DNA from: Comamonas testosteroni
Lineage (GTDB): Bacteria > Pseudomonadota > Gammaproteobacteria > Burkholderiales > Burkholderiaceae_C
Direction: 5' to 3'
Assembly (NCBI RefSeq): GCF_030505195.1
Contig: NZ_CP129672.1
Span: 5,844,293 to 5,908,292, forward strand
DNA length: 64,000 nt
The translations under genes were made by a program, and so were the position numbers. This document shows, one piece after another, positions 18,332-27,106 of this stretch. The notes beneath the pieces were generated by a model. The model was not told the origin of the DNA. It saw nothing but the letters and a program-made list of their open reading frames with translations, and did not search any database. Position 1 is the first letter of the stretch. Each line of letters opens with the position of its first letter.

Positions 18332-18798
18332 CAGGGACCGACAGGCGGGAGGGTCAGAGTCACCTCGCCATTGCTTTGCGAGCCGATACTCCAAGTGGCT
18401 TCGTTTGCATAGGGACTATCGTTCGACCACGAAGTGACAATGAACGGGCCTTCGTACACCTTGCCGTTGGGGTAAGTGATCTTGAACCACACCTTGGGCT
18501 GACGGCCGGTTTCTTCTGGTGGCGAAACGACATGCTTTTCCAGCAGCTCTTGGTTGTGCACTTCGTCGTCGTAGCTGACGCCGTCGCCCGAGAACTCCAC
18601 ATTCTTAAACGTAACCAAGCCGGTCTTGGTGAAGTCGGGGGACTTGTCCGCCGTGGTGTCCACAGTGTCCCAGGTGGTGTTGATGCTCTTGGCGCGCATC
18701 ATGCCCAGGATCTCGTAATCGCCGGCTGCAGGCTTGGGGAGCGTCTCCGGCTTCAATGCAAATTCGACCTTTACGTCGCGTCCAACGTGAGCGCCCAT
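18331..18798 (-). CDS. major tail tube protein
   Basis: The 155-residue beta-rich protein starts after a strong AGGAGGTCGCC ribosome-binding region, as expected for a highly expressed structural gene. The sequence pattern (MGAHVGRDVKVEF and the C-terminal ATWSIGSQSNGEVTLTL) fits siphophage tail tube proteins, and it lies between the tail terminator and chaperone genes. It polymerises into the tail tube. Confidence 0.8.
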   Translation of the reverse strand: MGAHVGRDVKVEFALKPETLPKPAAGDYEILGMMRAKSINTTWDTVDTTADKSPDFTKTGLVTFKNVEFSGDGVSYDDEVHNQELLEKHVVSPPEETGRQPKVWFKITYPNGKVYEGPFIVTSWSNDSPYANEATWSIGSQSNGEVTLTLPPVGP

Positions 18799-18810
18799 GG
18801 CGACCTCCTT

Positions 18811-19161
18811 CTATCGGTTGATGATGGTATTTATGGTGATTTCGGCCACTGGCCGGCCATCGTCGGTAGCCCAGTAGATAGGCTCACCCGGTTGTGCAAA
18901 TACTAGGGAGCCGGATTCATCAAGTAGCTTCTCGATCACATCCTGGGCTTTGCTTTCAGGCGCTGTGAGCGCGTCAGTGCCGGCTCCGATCAACAGCAAG
19001 CTGAAGGCAGGCTGGCGCACCAGGCCAGCCAGAGGCCCACCCATGGGCTTGAGAACGGCATAGCGGTCCGATTTGCCGCTATCGATCCAGCGCCCGAACT
19101 GAAAGCGCCAGCCCGCAAGCACCGGTTGCAATATCTGCCGCAGGGATTCGCTGGCGGTCAT
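18811..19161 (-). CDS. tail terminator protein, lambda U-like
   Basis: The 116-residue alpha/beta protein sits immediately upstream of the tail tube and overlaps the HK97 gp10-like gene by 4 bp. The size, the position and an N-terminal helix (TASESLRQILQPVLAG) fit tail terminators that cap the finished tube. Confidence 0.66.
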   Translation of the reverse strand: MTASESLRQILQPVLAGWRFQFGRWIDSGKSDRYAVLKPMGGPLAGLVRQPAFSLLLIGAGTDALTAPESKAQDVIEKLLDESGSLVFAQPGEPIYWATDDGRPVAEITINTIINR

Positions 19162-19517
19162 GTCTTGATGGCTCCGGAAATCACAGCACGAATGTTGGGC
19201 TCTGCTCGCTCAAATCCCTTGACCAAGAATTCCTTCTCAGCAGACGCGCGGCGAAAGCGCTGCACGTTATCTGGGTCGTGCACTGGTTCCGCGTAGACAG
19301 CCGTGTAGCCAACACGGCCGACAACCTTGGTTGCTTCAGTCTCAACCCTGCGGTATTGGCTATTGAGCAGCGTTGAGGTGTCGATGGGGGTGAGGACAGA
19401 AGCTTCAGATGCCCCAAGGATCAAGGCCTGCGTCATGCCACGGGCCCCTTTGGCTTGGACTTGCTCCGCAAATTGCGGCAGGCGGCTGGTGATGCGAGGT
19501 TTCTTCACAATGAGCAC
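19158..19517 (-). CDS. HK97 gp10-like tail completion protein
   Basis: The 119-residue protein has a conserved gp10-like run: STLLNSQYRRVETEATKVVG then YTAVYAEPVH. It starts with GTG at 19517, overlapping the end of the inserted HNH gene; a second GTG at 19508 overlaps that stop as GTGA and is a good alternative. Either start was reshaped by the endonuclease insertion. It helps join head and tail. Confidence 0.75.
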   Translation of the reverse strand: MLIVKKPRITSRLPQFAEQVQAKGARGMTQALILGASEASVLTPIDTSTLLNSQYRRVETEATKVVGRVGYTAVYAEPVHDPDNVQRFRRASAEKEFLVKGFERAEPNIRAVISGAIKT

Positions 19518-20035
19518 CCCGCATGAAGTTTGCGTTTTGCATCCAAGTACGCAGCATGCGCCTCTTCAGCAGTCGCAAATCTCCCTATCCGATGGTTTTT
19601 TCCATTTACATGGATATTGGCTTGGTACCCATGACTGTCTTTGGCCTTCCTCACGCCAAGAAGTCCTGATGATGTATTTCGCCGATGTGCTGAGCGCAAG
19701 TTCTGCGTGTTAACCGCGTGCGTGACATCGCGCAGATTCTCGATTCGGTTGTCTGAGCGAACTCCATTTACATGATCTACCTCGTGTTTTGGCCACTCGC
19801 CATAAACGTAAAGCCAAGCCAGTCTGTGTGCGCCGTGTCGCTCTTTAAGCACACAAATATCGACATATCCGATCTTCCCAGTGGTTCCGGCTTTGGCACC
19901 TGCAGGCCTATTGCAAACAGCATTCCTCCAATAGAAGATTCCAGTTGCCGACTCATAGCGCAACAACTCTCGAAGAGCCTGAGCATTGAGCATTGATACA
20001 CGTGGCTTACGTTTACGTGAGGATTCTGTAGTCAT
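19505..20035 (-). CDS. HNH homing endonuclease with AP2 domain
   Basis: The start is the ATG at 20035 (MTTESSRKRKP). The 176-residue protein has an HNH block (HRLAWLYVYGEWP, then VDHVNGVRSDNRIENLR) around residues 70-105 and a C-terminal AP2-type DNA-binding domain (SSGLLGVRKAK ... IGRFATAEEAHAAY). This is the free-standing homing endonuclease layout. It is wedged between two head-tail genes with short overlaps on both sides, so it is selfish DNA and not a structural gene. Confidence 0.88.
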   Translation of the reverse strand: MTTESSRKRKPRVSMLNAQALRELLRYESATGIFYWRNAVCNRPAGAKAGTTGKIGYVDICVLKERHGAHRLAWLYVYGEWPKHEVDHVNGVRSDNRIENLRDVTHAVNTQNLRSAHRRNTSSGLLGVRKAKDSHGYQANIHVNGKNHRIGRFATAEEAHAAYLDAKRKLHAGCSL

Positions 20036-20372
20036 CTGCTTCCCTCTGAAATGTGTCGGCATCACGCACCACCGTTCGCACCTCAGCAGCTCCAGCGGCA
20101 AGCGGGTCCATCAGCGTGCTCTCGCCGATCAGGACGTAATCGCCTTGCTTGACGGTGCTGTGTTCGGTGTAGATGACCTGGCGCAGGGCCAGCTCAACAC
20201 CTGTGTTGGGCGATGTTCCACCGGCGTCTGCTGAACGCACCGCCTCCGACTCGTAGTCACAGTCGAAGAGCACAGGCGGAGAAAAAGAGAGCTGGCCGCT
20301 CCAGTCGTCACGACCAAGGAGCGCCCAATGAGTGGCTTTTGCGGTATAGGACCAGGCGGCTGATGCAGACAT
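20013..20372 (-). CDS. head-tail joining protein (hypothetical)
   Basis: The start at 20372 (MSASAAWSYT) is preferred to the ATG at 20381 because GGGG precedes it. The 119-residue protein is beta-rich (GDYVLIGESTLMDPL) and lies between the adaptor and gp10-like genes, a position usually held by head-closure proteins. Its last codons overlap the HNH gene by 23 bp. Confidence 0.65.
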   Translation of the reverse strand: MSASAAWSYTAKATHWALLGRDDWSGQLSFSPPVLFDCDYESEAVRSADAGGTSPNTGVELALRQVIYTEHSTVKQGDYVLIGESTLMDPLAAGAAEVRTVVRDADTFQREADDYRILT

Positions 20373-20411
20373 GCGCCCCATGCTACGGAGCGCTGATCCG
20401 CCGGCGTTTGG

Positions 20412-20783
20412 TCAGCCGTTGACCACTAACATGAATGCCGAGGCTGCGGGATCTGGGCCGACGATATCGGCCACGGTGCCAGCCTTGTCCAGGGAGGCCA
20501 GTGAACGGCGCAAAGCTGTGAGGTCGCCATCCTTGTATTTGAAGCCGCGTGAAGCACCAGAGGGAGCACCTTGGCTAGAAAGGCGGCGTGGATCGCCTGC
20601 GGAAGCCACCAGTGCCACGGCCATGCACTGGATCAAGATTTGAGTGTGGCTGTCGTAGCCCGCATCCACCATCGCCTGCTCGGCTGTGGCAACACGGGCT
20701 ACTGCAGCTTCCAAAAGAAACACGGGCACGCTCACGCCCAGGGCTGAATCCAGGTACTGCTGCGCTTGCGTGCTTGTGATCAT
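20412..20783 (-). CDS. head-tail adaptor-like protein
   Basis: The 123-residue, mostly helical protein follows the capsid block (LDSALGVSVPVFLLEAAVAR, then IQCMAVALVASAGDPRR). Helical proteins of this size in this position are gp6/gp7-type connector adaptors. It overlaps the upstream coiled-coil gene by 4 bp. Confidence 0.66.
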   Translation of the reverse strand: MITSTQAQQYLDSALGVSVPVFLLEAAVARVATAEQAMVDAGYDSHTQILIQCMAVALVASAGDPRRLSSQGAPSGASRGFKYKDGDLTALRRSLASLDKAGTVADIVGPDPAASAFMLVVNG

Positions 20784-21259
20784 TTCTTGGCTGCCTTCGT
20801 TTCGGACTTCGCTGCAGTGAGCTGCGCCCGCAGGTCGTCGACTTGCGCGCGCACCTTTTCCAGTTCGCCGGCAGCAGCTTCATTCAGCTTCTGCGTGTCC
20901 GTGAGGTGACCTTGCAGCGTTGCCTCACGCGCCAGAGAGGCTTCCAGGTCAGACTTCGCCACTGCCAGCGCCTGCTCAGCCGCGAGTACTCGGGCATTCA
21001 GTTCACGACGAGCTTGCTCATCTGCAGCAGCAAGGGCAGCGGCAATCTTGGCCGCTTCCGGATCAGCCGGGGCCAACGCTTCGCCAGATCCCTCGTCCGA
21101 AACTTCCTGATCGGCAAAGACCGTGGGCTGCGAGCCGCCCAGCTCGCACTTGCCTGCAGCCCAGCCTGGCAGCTCATCGAATTCGATGATGTCGCCTACC
21201 TGGGCCCCTTTGGGCCAGGGTGCCTTGAGATGTTTGATGATGTAGAGGGCCATGGTCAA
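20780..21259 (-). CDS. coiled-coil hypothetical protein after the capsid gene
   Basis: The 159-residue protein has a small N-terminal beta domain (ALYIIKHLKAPWPKGAQVGD) that resembles domains found after major capsid genes. A long Ala/Glu/Lys coiled coil fills the C-terminal two-thirds. It begins 1 bp after the capsid stop. A structural or assembly role is likely; the exact function is unknown. Confidence 0.62.
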   Translation of the reverse strand: MTMALYIIKHLKAPWPKGAQVGDIIEFDELPGWAAGKCELGGSQPTVFADQEVSDEGSGEALAPADPEAAKIAAALAAADEQARRELNARVLAAEQALAVAKSDLEASLAREATLQGHLTDTQKLNEAAAGELEKVRAQVDDLRAQLTAAKSETKAAKK

Positions 21260-22276
21260 TCAGCTCTTGGTGAAGTGGGCGATCTGCGAGCGACCTTCGA
21301 AGTCGCTGCGGAACTGAGGGACGGCCGCGGCCAGCACGCCGAACACATAGTCGTCTTCGGGGTTGTGACGCACCTTGGGACGAGTGACCAGGGGCATGCC
21401 GTTCAGGATGGTGCCCCAGTCGCCGTTGCTGATGTTGGCGATGCTGATCACCTCGTTGGCAGCCAGGCGCGGCACAGGCACGATCTCGGCCACCTGGGAG
21501 ACTTCACGCAGGCGCGCCAGGATCGTTTTGGGATAGCCAGCTGTGAACTCGTTGATGTCCGCGTAGGTGTAGTCGCTGTAGTTCAGGAAGATGGAGATGC
21601 GGCCGTAGGCGTTGTCGCCCAGGTGAGCATTCACCAATTTCTCGATCACGCTGAGCCACTGTGCACCCGTTGCTCCTTTCAGATCCAGGCCATGCACATC
21701 GCTCGCACGCTGCGGGAAGTTGCGCAGGCCGTAGATGGTTGAGCCGGCCACATTGATGGAGCCATAGCCATTGAGCACCACGTCTTCCAGCTTCTCGGAG
21801 ACCTTGCGCTGGTGGTTGGAAATGGTGGCCGTGTCGATGCCCGAAGGGCCGCGGCGCATCACCTCCATCTGGCGCCAGCCGAAACGGGCCTGGCTGTCGA
21901 AGATGGGCAGCGGTGTGCCCTCGTACTGCACCAGGGCCTGATCGGCACGGCCTTCGCTGCGGCCGTCCATGGTGACGTGCACCTCGCCCGAATCAGAGAT
22001 CTTGGGGAAGTAGGAAACCAGATCAGCCATGGCCACGGGCGTGGAATTGGCCTGGGCCAAGCGGTTGAACATCACCAGGATGTCGCGCTGCAGCTGCACG
22101 GAACGGCTATCAATGCGGCGCCATGCATCCAGGGGCACCTGGGCCGCGTTTCCGGTCATGGTATCGCCGAAACCATCGGCAAAAGCCGAGTTTGCGGCCA
22201 TGGCCGTCTGGCGCATGTTGAACGCCGCACGGTTGCCGTTGATGGCTGCGCTTTGTTCATCGGTCAAACGAAGCAT
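21260..22276 (-). CDS. major capsid protein
   Basis: The start is the ATG at 22276 (MLRLTDEQSAAING) after an AGGGAG site. The 338-residue protein has the features of the DUF6260 capsid group: MAANSAFADGFGDTM near the N-terminus, WRQMEVMRRGPSG in the middle and a C-terminal NPEDDYVFGVLAAAVPQFR. It lies between the decoration protein and adaptor genes. It builds the icosahedral head shell. Confidence 0.85.
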   Translation of the reverse strand: MLRLTDEQSAAINGNRAAFNMRQTAMAANSAFADGFGDTMTGNAAQVPLDAWRRIDSRSVQLQRDILVMFNRLAQANSTPVAMADLVSYFPKISDSGEVHVTMDGRSEGRADQALVQYEGTPLPIFDSQARFGWRQMEVMRRGPSGIDTATISNHQRKVSEKLEDVVLNGYGSINVAGSTIYGLRNFPQRASDVHGLDLKGATGAQWLSVIEKLVNAHLGDNAYGRISIFLNYSDYTYADINEFTAGYPKTILARLREVSQVAEIVPVPRLAANEVISIANISNGDWGTILNGMPLVTRPKVRHNPEDDYVFGVLAAAVPQFRSDFEGRSQIAHFTKS

Positions 22277-22304
22277 GTGATTCTCCCTATTGAGTCTTGA
22301 CCGG

Positions 22305-22769
22305 TCAGGCCATGTTGTAGAAGTTGGCGATCTCGATGTCCAGCAGATCGCCGGCGGCGGCACCTGTGACGGCGGCCGAAGCGAAGGCCACAACCAGGTT
22401 GCCGGCGGCGGCGGCAGTCAGGCGTCCAGCGGCCCCGACCGTCAGCGGCTGGCCGAAGGTGTAGTTGCCTGCGGCCACAGCCGCCTGATACTGCTGGCCC
22501 GGCTCCAAGATGTAGGCCACGCCGGTCTCGTTGACGGCATAGGCGGTCTTGAGCGGATCGCTACCGTTGAACCAGCTGCCGGCCTGGGCGTAGAAGTCAC
22601 GGTGGGCCAGCAAGCGCACCATGGGGCCCGGAGCTACGGCTTGGGCCAGGGTGGCGGCGCCCTCGGTGACAAAGGTGCCCGGCAACAGAGCTGCCGCAAC
22701 AGGCTTGTCCGACACCGTGCGAGGGTGGCGGTCATGAGGGCCGCGGTAAATGAGGTTGGCTTTGGCCAT
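22305..22769 (-). CDS. capsid decoration-like protein
   Basis: The 154-residue Ala/Gly-rich protein lies between the protease/scaffold and capsid genes, the usual place for head-stabilising proteins. The sequence (PGTFVTEGAATLAQAVAP, LEPGQQYQAAVAAGNYTFG, LTVGAAGRLTAAAAGN) is typical of small beta capsid-binding proteins. Confidence 0.72.
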   Translation of the reverse strand: MAKANLIYRGPHDRHPRTVSDKPVAAALLPGTFVTEGAATLAQAVAPGPMVRLLAHRDFYAQAGSWFNGSDPLKTAYAVNETGVAYILEPGQQYQAAVAAGNYTFGQPLTVGAAGRLTAAAAGNLVVAFASAAVTGAAAGDLLDIEIANFYNMA

Positions 22770-22772
22770 GGC

Positions 22773-24068
22773 TTACTTGGCTCCTTCTTCGATCAAGCTG
22801 TTGATGGAGTAGTCCTTGAACTCATCGCCGGGCTGCGTCTGGGTCTGCTTGTTGCCCACGCTGATGGGCGCGGCCTTGGCCTTGAGCTCCTTCAGGCGAT
22901 CCAGAGGCATCAGCTTGAAGTCGTCGACGGTCAGGGAGCTGTTGACGGCCAGCTCGGTGGCCAGGGCATAACGCTCGGCGTTCACGGCTGCGGCCTGGGC
23001 GGTCTCCAGCTCAGCAATGCGCGAGTTGGCTGCGGCCAGCTTGTCTTCCCCCGGCTTGTTGACCAGCGAGTTGTAGGCAACGAGAACTTGGGTGTCGCTC
23101 AGCCCCTCGGTCTTGATGCCTGCAGCATTGAGTGCGGCGATGATTTGCTCTTTCACGATGTCGACCTCCTGATGGTTCGTGATCGGTTCATAAGAAACCT
23201 GCCGAACGACTTCAACAGGCTGTCCGACCCATGCTACGGAGCCACTTTCCGCGACGTGATAGTCCTGGCGCCACAGCTTGCCGGCCTCGTCCGACCAGAC
23301 CGCATAGGTGGAAAACACCTCGCGGATCCATGAGTTTTGAGGAAGGCCAACGCGCAGCCCGTCATAGATCTGGTCGAAGCTGATGTCCTTGTTGGTGAAG
23401 AAACTGCGCAGCCAGCCAATGGCACCCTCATAGCGCCGGTCTTCGGGGTCCTGGTTGACTTTGATGGTCTCGATCTCGTCTTCGCCGCCCTCGCTGTTGA
23501 GGAACATGCCCACGCCCTCCTCCGGCGTGCCGGCGCCAGGCTCGTCCAGCAGGATCGCAAGGTGGTCGTAATGCAGGTTCGTGGCGATCGAGTTGTATTT
23601 CTTGCCGTGGCTCTCGCCGTTGGCCACGACTTCGATCAGGTTCAGACCCGTGCTGACATGGATGGGATCGGCATTGGTGCCCTGAATGGCTGCATCAAGC
23701 CGCGCCACCAGCTTCTTGCCCTGCTCCGTTGCACCGGCCATATCGCCATTGACGACGATATCGGTCAGCGTGCGGCCGCCCTCATGCCGTGCGTTGGTGC
23801 AATAAGCACCGATCCAGGCCGAGGCCAAGGCCTCACCATTGGCAGCGCTGATGTGCTGGCCCTTGCTGTTTTTGGGATGGCCCGCGGGCGCTGGCTTGCC
23901 GTTCAAGCTCTTTACGCCGGCGGCCAGTTGGTCTGCCGGGTACAGCCGGCGGTTCATGACGATGTCATCGACAGCGCCGCAGACGTCGCGGATGGTGTAG
24001 GTGGAGCCGGATTTGCTGACGTTGGCCGCATTGACGGCACTGATGATGTGGATGCGCTTTTTGGACAT
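22773..24068 (-). CDS. prohead protease/scaffold protein (DUF2213-like)
   Basis: The 431-residue protein combines an N-terminal protease-like domain (about residues 1-200; VMNRRLYPADQLAAGVKSLNGKP and GHPKNSKG are the conserved part) with a C-terminal helical scaffold region (ANSRIAELETAQAAAVNAER onward). Fused protease-scaffold genes lie just before the capsid gene in this phage type. It would direct capsid assembly and then be processed away. Confidence 0.78.
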   Translation of the reverse strand: MSKKRIHIISAVNAANVSKSGSTYTIRDVCGAVDDIVMNRRLYPADQLAAGVKSLNGKPAPAGHPKNSKGQHISAANGEALASAWIGAYCTNARHEGGRTLTDIVVNGDMAGATEQGKKLVARLDAAIQGTNADPIHVSTGLNLIEVVANGESHGKKYNSIATNLHYDHLAILLDEPGAGTPEEGVGMFLNSEGGEDEIETIKVNQDPEDRRYEGAIGWLRSFFTNKDISFDQIYDGLRVGLPQNSWIREVFSTYAVWSDEAGKLWRQDYHVAESGSVAWVGQPVEVVRQVSYEPITNHQEVDIVKEQIIAALNAAGIKTEGLSDTQVLVAYNSLVNKPGEDKLAAANSRIAELETAQAAAVNAERYALATELAVNSSLTVDDFKLMPLDRLKELKAKAAPISVGNKQTQTQPGDEFKDYSINSLIEEGAK

Positions 24069-24145
24069 GGCTTATCAACTGGTTGAGTTGATGAGTCATG
24101 CTAGGAAGCCGTGCTGCCATGCGATGATGCGCGCCGGAGGGATTT

Positions 24146-24820
24146 ATGGATTGGAAAACATTTATTGCAGAGCTGGTGAAAGCTCTTGCATGGCCTGGTC
24201 TCGTTGGGACCCTTTTTTTTGCTTATCGTAAGCACATTCTGCGAATTCTGATCATTGCAATCAGGATGCTCCGAAGAGTGCAGACACTTAAATATGGCGA
24301 CATTGAAATTGCAATGCGATCGGTCAATGCTGCAATCGAAGCTAATGAAACGAAGGCTGCAATTGCAGAAGTCGAGCTTAGCAACCCAGAAACTCCGCCT
24401 GATGAGCGAGAGCGACTAGCTAAGGAACTTCGATCTGCTGTAGAAGAAGCTGCCAACCTACGGACCGCGGTTGATGCACTGGTAAGCGGAAGTGAATCTA
24501 AGTCCGAAGCCCTGTATTCACCGGCAACAAGCCACAGCTACAAACACAAACTGCTGATGGGCCTTGTTAGAGAACTTGGAGCCAAGCAAATTGTCACCCT
24601 GTGGGACGCTGGTGATAAGGATGTTTTGATCGCACGCGCACAGGCCGCATTCCGTACAAAAATTCTCACTGCCGAGCGTTACTTTGGAAAAATGCCCCGG
24701 TTATTCGTAATCAACGAACACCTGAAAATGATCAACAGCGACGGATCGCTAACTGAAAAAGGATTAAAGGAGCTCCATGAACTGGCTTTGCGACAAGTAT
24801 TAGCCAGAAGCTCTGCTTGA
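24146..24820 (+). CDS. membrane-anchored cargo (moron) protein, unknown function
   Basis: The 224-residue gene runs opposite to the late operon, between the protease and minor head genes. A GGAGG site precedes the ATG. One N-terminal membrane stretch (about residues 15-42, PGLVGTLFFAYRKHILRILIIAIRML) leads into a cytoplasmic coiled coil and a C-terminal helical domain. Composition is AT-richer than the neighbours. The orientation implies expression in the lysogen. Membrane-anchored prophage proteins of this shape often block superinfection; that is inference. The 3' end overlaps the minor head gene by 21 bp. Confidence 0.72.
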   Translation: MDWKTFIAELVKALAWPGLVGTLFFAYRKHILRILIIAIRMLRRVQTLKYGDIEIAMRSVNAAIEANETKAAIAEVELSNPETPPDERERLAKELRSAVEEAANLRTAVDALVSGSESKSEALYSPATSHSYKHKLLMGLVRELGAKQIVTLWDAGDKDVLIARAQAAFRTKILTAERYFGKMPRLFVINEHLKMINSDGSLTEKGLKELHELALRQVLARSSA

Positions 24821-25741
24821 CTCCCAACTCACCCGCTCAGCCTCCATTGCCCGCTTAAGCCCATCCGTCAGGATAGGCTTACCGCTTGCGTCCAATAGGC
24901 ACTCCGTCTGCCCGCAGTGGCACTGGTATCTGTTGCCATCCCTGCCGTAAAAGGCGCGCACATCTTCGGTCGAGTACACGCGCCCATTGCGCGCCGCATG
25001 CGTGGCCCGGGTGGTAGGCAACAGTGCCGAGGTCCAGAGCATCCCAATTTTCAGACCGTACTGCACCTGCGCAGCTTCGGACTCAGCCCAGCGGGCCTGC
25101 CGCAACGTGTCGGTGATATCGGTCTGCGCATATTGAGCAGCCTTGGACCTGGTCACGCCCAGGCCGTCAACGATCAGCGTGCGCGCGGCCTTCGGATTCA
25201 GGCCATCAGCCACGGCGCGGCCAATGATGCCGGCAAGTCGACTCTGCCCCTCGGCCCGCAAGCCAGTCCAGTGCTCATAGCTCTTCATGCGGGCCAGCGC
25301 CACGCGGGTGAGATATGGCTCGCTGCGGACCACCTGCTCAAACGAACGTGAGGCAGCATAGGCCTCAGACAAATTGGTGAGGTTGGTCACGCTTTGCAGT
25401 GCACCCAGCTGCGATGTCTGCTCTACGAATGGATTCCACCAGAACAGCTCTTTTGGCTCCTTGCCGTTTTGCACCCAGCGATCCAGCGCGGCCGCAATCT
25501 CCAGCAGGACGATATCAAGGATGGCTGGTGTGATGCCATAGGCCACCTGCGGGCCCGTATCGTTCAGGGCGTAGACCGGAATGCGATCGAATGCGGCCAG
25601 CACATCCATGGTGAGCCTTTTCCAGCGCTCATTGATTGCGGCATGCGCCTTGCGGAGCAGCAGCGTGGAGCCTGTGCGATCCCGTCGCGTGCCAGGGATA
25701 GCCGGGTTAGGAGCTCGCCGGCGCATTTTCGATTGGGTCAT
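24800..25741 (-). CDS. phage minor head protein (Mu F / SPP1 gp7-like)
   Basis: The 313-residue protein has the family's C-terminal features: TTRATHAARNGRVYST, then a CHCGQTECLLDASG segment with paired cysteines. It follows the portal gene with a 35-bp overlap, the usual order portal then minor head. It is probably a low-copy internal head protein involved in DNA packaging or ejection. Confidence 0.83.
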   Translation of the reverse strand: MTQSKMRRRAPNPAIPGTRRDRTGSTLLLRKAHAAINERWKRLTMDVLAAFDRIPVYALNDTGPQVAYGITPAILDIVLLEIAAALDRWVQNGKEPKELFWWNPFVEQTSQLGALQSVTNLTNLSEAYAASRSFEQVVRSEPYLTRVALARMKSYEHWTGLRAEGQSRLAGIIGRAVADGLNPKAARTLIVDGLGVTRSKAAQYAQTDITDTLRQARWAESEAAQVQYGLKIGMLWTSALLPTTRATHAARNGRVYSTEDVRAFYGRDGNRYQCHCGQTECLLDASGKPILTDGLKRAMEAERVSWESSRASG

Positions 25742-27089
25742 CTGTTGGGTCTACATCACCAGTGCGAGCAGGATCGCCCTCGGTCGGCATGCCGTCATCC
25801 TTGCGCTGTTCATAGTCCACCACGGCGCGCAGCTCGTTCGTGTCGAAAAGCGGCTCGGTCAAGCCCGCCTGGTATGCCTGCTGCATGGCAGCCGTCATCT
25901 TGCCCAGCAGTTCTGCCTTGTCCTTCTCCGTTGGCGCATTGACCGGCGGCCATTGGATTTCGAAATCTCCAGCCTCGATGATGCCTGCCGCCTGCATGCG
26001 AGTAATGAACTCCTCCAGCATCGGCGTGAGTTCGAACTCCTGCCGGCTCGCGCAGCGGTTGGCATAGTCCTGCTTGTCTTCATCGCTGGCCAGCCTCCCG
26101 GTCTGCTGGCCGAAGAGGATGGTGAATGGGAGGCGCACCGAAGCGGCAAACTCATTGGCGGCCACGGTCCACGGACCGGTGGGATCGCTGATCTGAGTTT
26201 GCAAGGTGGTTGCATCCCCTCCCTGGATGACGACTGCCGCATCGGCGCTTCGATTTAGTGCACGTGCCTGGGCTTCGTGGGCCTCACGAACTGATGGCGT
26301 AGCCTCGCCGTCTTCTCCAGACATGGCCTGGGGAGACCCCGCATCCGTGTCATACCGAAAAACTAAAGTACGAGCACTATTCTTCAAAAACGACTCGCCA
26401 GATCCACCGGAGATCTTGTCCAAGTCCACCAAACGATTGAAGCCGGCGCGCAGCAAGGGGACACCATCAAAGAAGTCCCCCACTGAGCCCTCGGCAAGGA
26501 TCTGCACTCGGCTGGGGTGCACATCTGCCCACTCTTCTGGGCGGCCTTGAGTGTCCGTGCCAGGTGGCGAGAGTTTCCGGTACTGGAACATGGCGGGCTT
26601 GCCGAAGTTCTCGTCGTTCTCATCGGCGTGCCACTTCGTCACCTTGAGCTGATTCTCGAAAAGCGGGATCAGATCCACCAAGCTGGTGGCTCTCTGCAAC
26701 GGCTCCTCCAAGGGCTTACTGTCTGCCACCCGGTAAATCACAGCGGCATAGCGCCCGATCAGGTTGCGCCGGTCCAGGTCCTTGAGCTTGGCCATGGCCC
26801 GCACTTTGCGCAGCAGCGTCTTGACCTTCTTCTCCCAAGACGTCTCGCTGTCGCTTTCGGGCTTCTTGATGCGCGGCAGCTTCTCCCAGCACTTATCGAG
26901 CAGGCGGTGGACTGCGCCATGTCCAGAGCCGCCCCGCTCGTAAGCGGCATAGAGCATTTCAAAAGAGATGTGCTCGCTGTAACCGTATTGTGTCCAGGCG
27001 GTGGGACGCTTGGCATCCAGGCCCAGCGAGCCGAGGAACTCTTGCCGAGCGCGGGAGAGCTCAAGGGAGTTGGTGATGATTTCTGACAT
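25707..27089 (-). CDS. portal protein (DUF1073-like)
   Basis: The 460-residue protein shows the DUF1073 portal pattern: WTQYGYSEHISFEMLYAAY at the N-terminus, YRVADSKPLEEPL in the middle, RLPFTILFGQQTGRLASDE around residue 330 and a Glu/Asp-rich C-terminus. It forms the ring at the packaging vertex. The gene begins 18 bp after the AbiTii-type cargo gene, separated only by the recurring motif (27096-27106). Confidence 0.85.
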   Translation of the reverse strand: MSEIITNSLELSRARQEFLGSLGLDAKRPTAWTQYGYSEHISFEMLYAAYERGGSGHGAVHRLLDKCWEKLPRIKKPESDSETSWEKKVKTLLRKVRAMAKLKDLDRRNLIGRYAAVIYRVADSKPLEEPLQRATSLVDLIPLFENQLKVTKWHADENDENFGKPAMFQYRKLSPPGTDTQGRPEEWADVHPSRVQILAEGSVGDFFDGVPLLRAGFNRLVDLDKISGGSGESFLKNSARTLVFRYDTDAGSPQAMSGEDGEATPSVREAHEAQARALNRSADAAVVIQGGDATTLQTQISDPTGPWTVAANEFAASVRLPFTILFGQQTGRLASDEDKQDYANRCASRQEFELTPMLEEFITRMQAAGIIEAGDFEIQWPPVNAPTEKDKAELLGKMTAAMQQAYQAGLTEPLFDTNELRAVVDYEQRKDDGMPTEGDPARTGDVDPTDDPIENAPASS

Positions 27090-27106
27090 GCCCCCATGCT
27101 AGGGAG

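Noticed and set aside
23231..23241. Extra copy of the ATGCTA(G/C)GGAG motif
   Set aside because: It is inside the protease/scaffold coding sequence in a conserved-looking stretch, so it is treated as chance.
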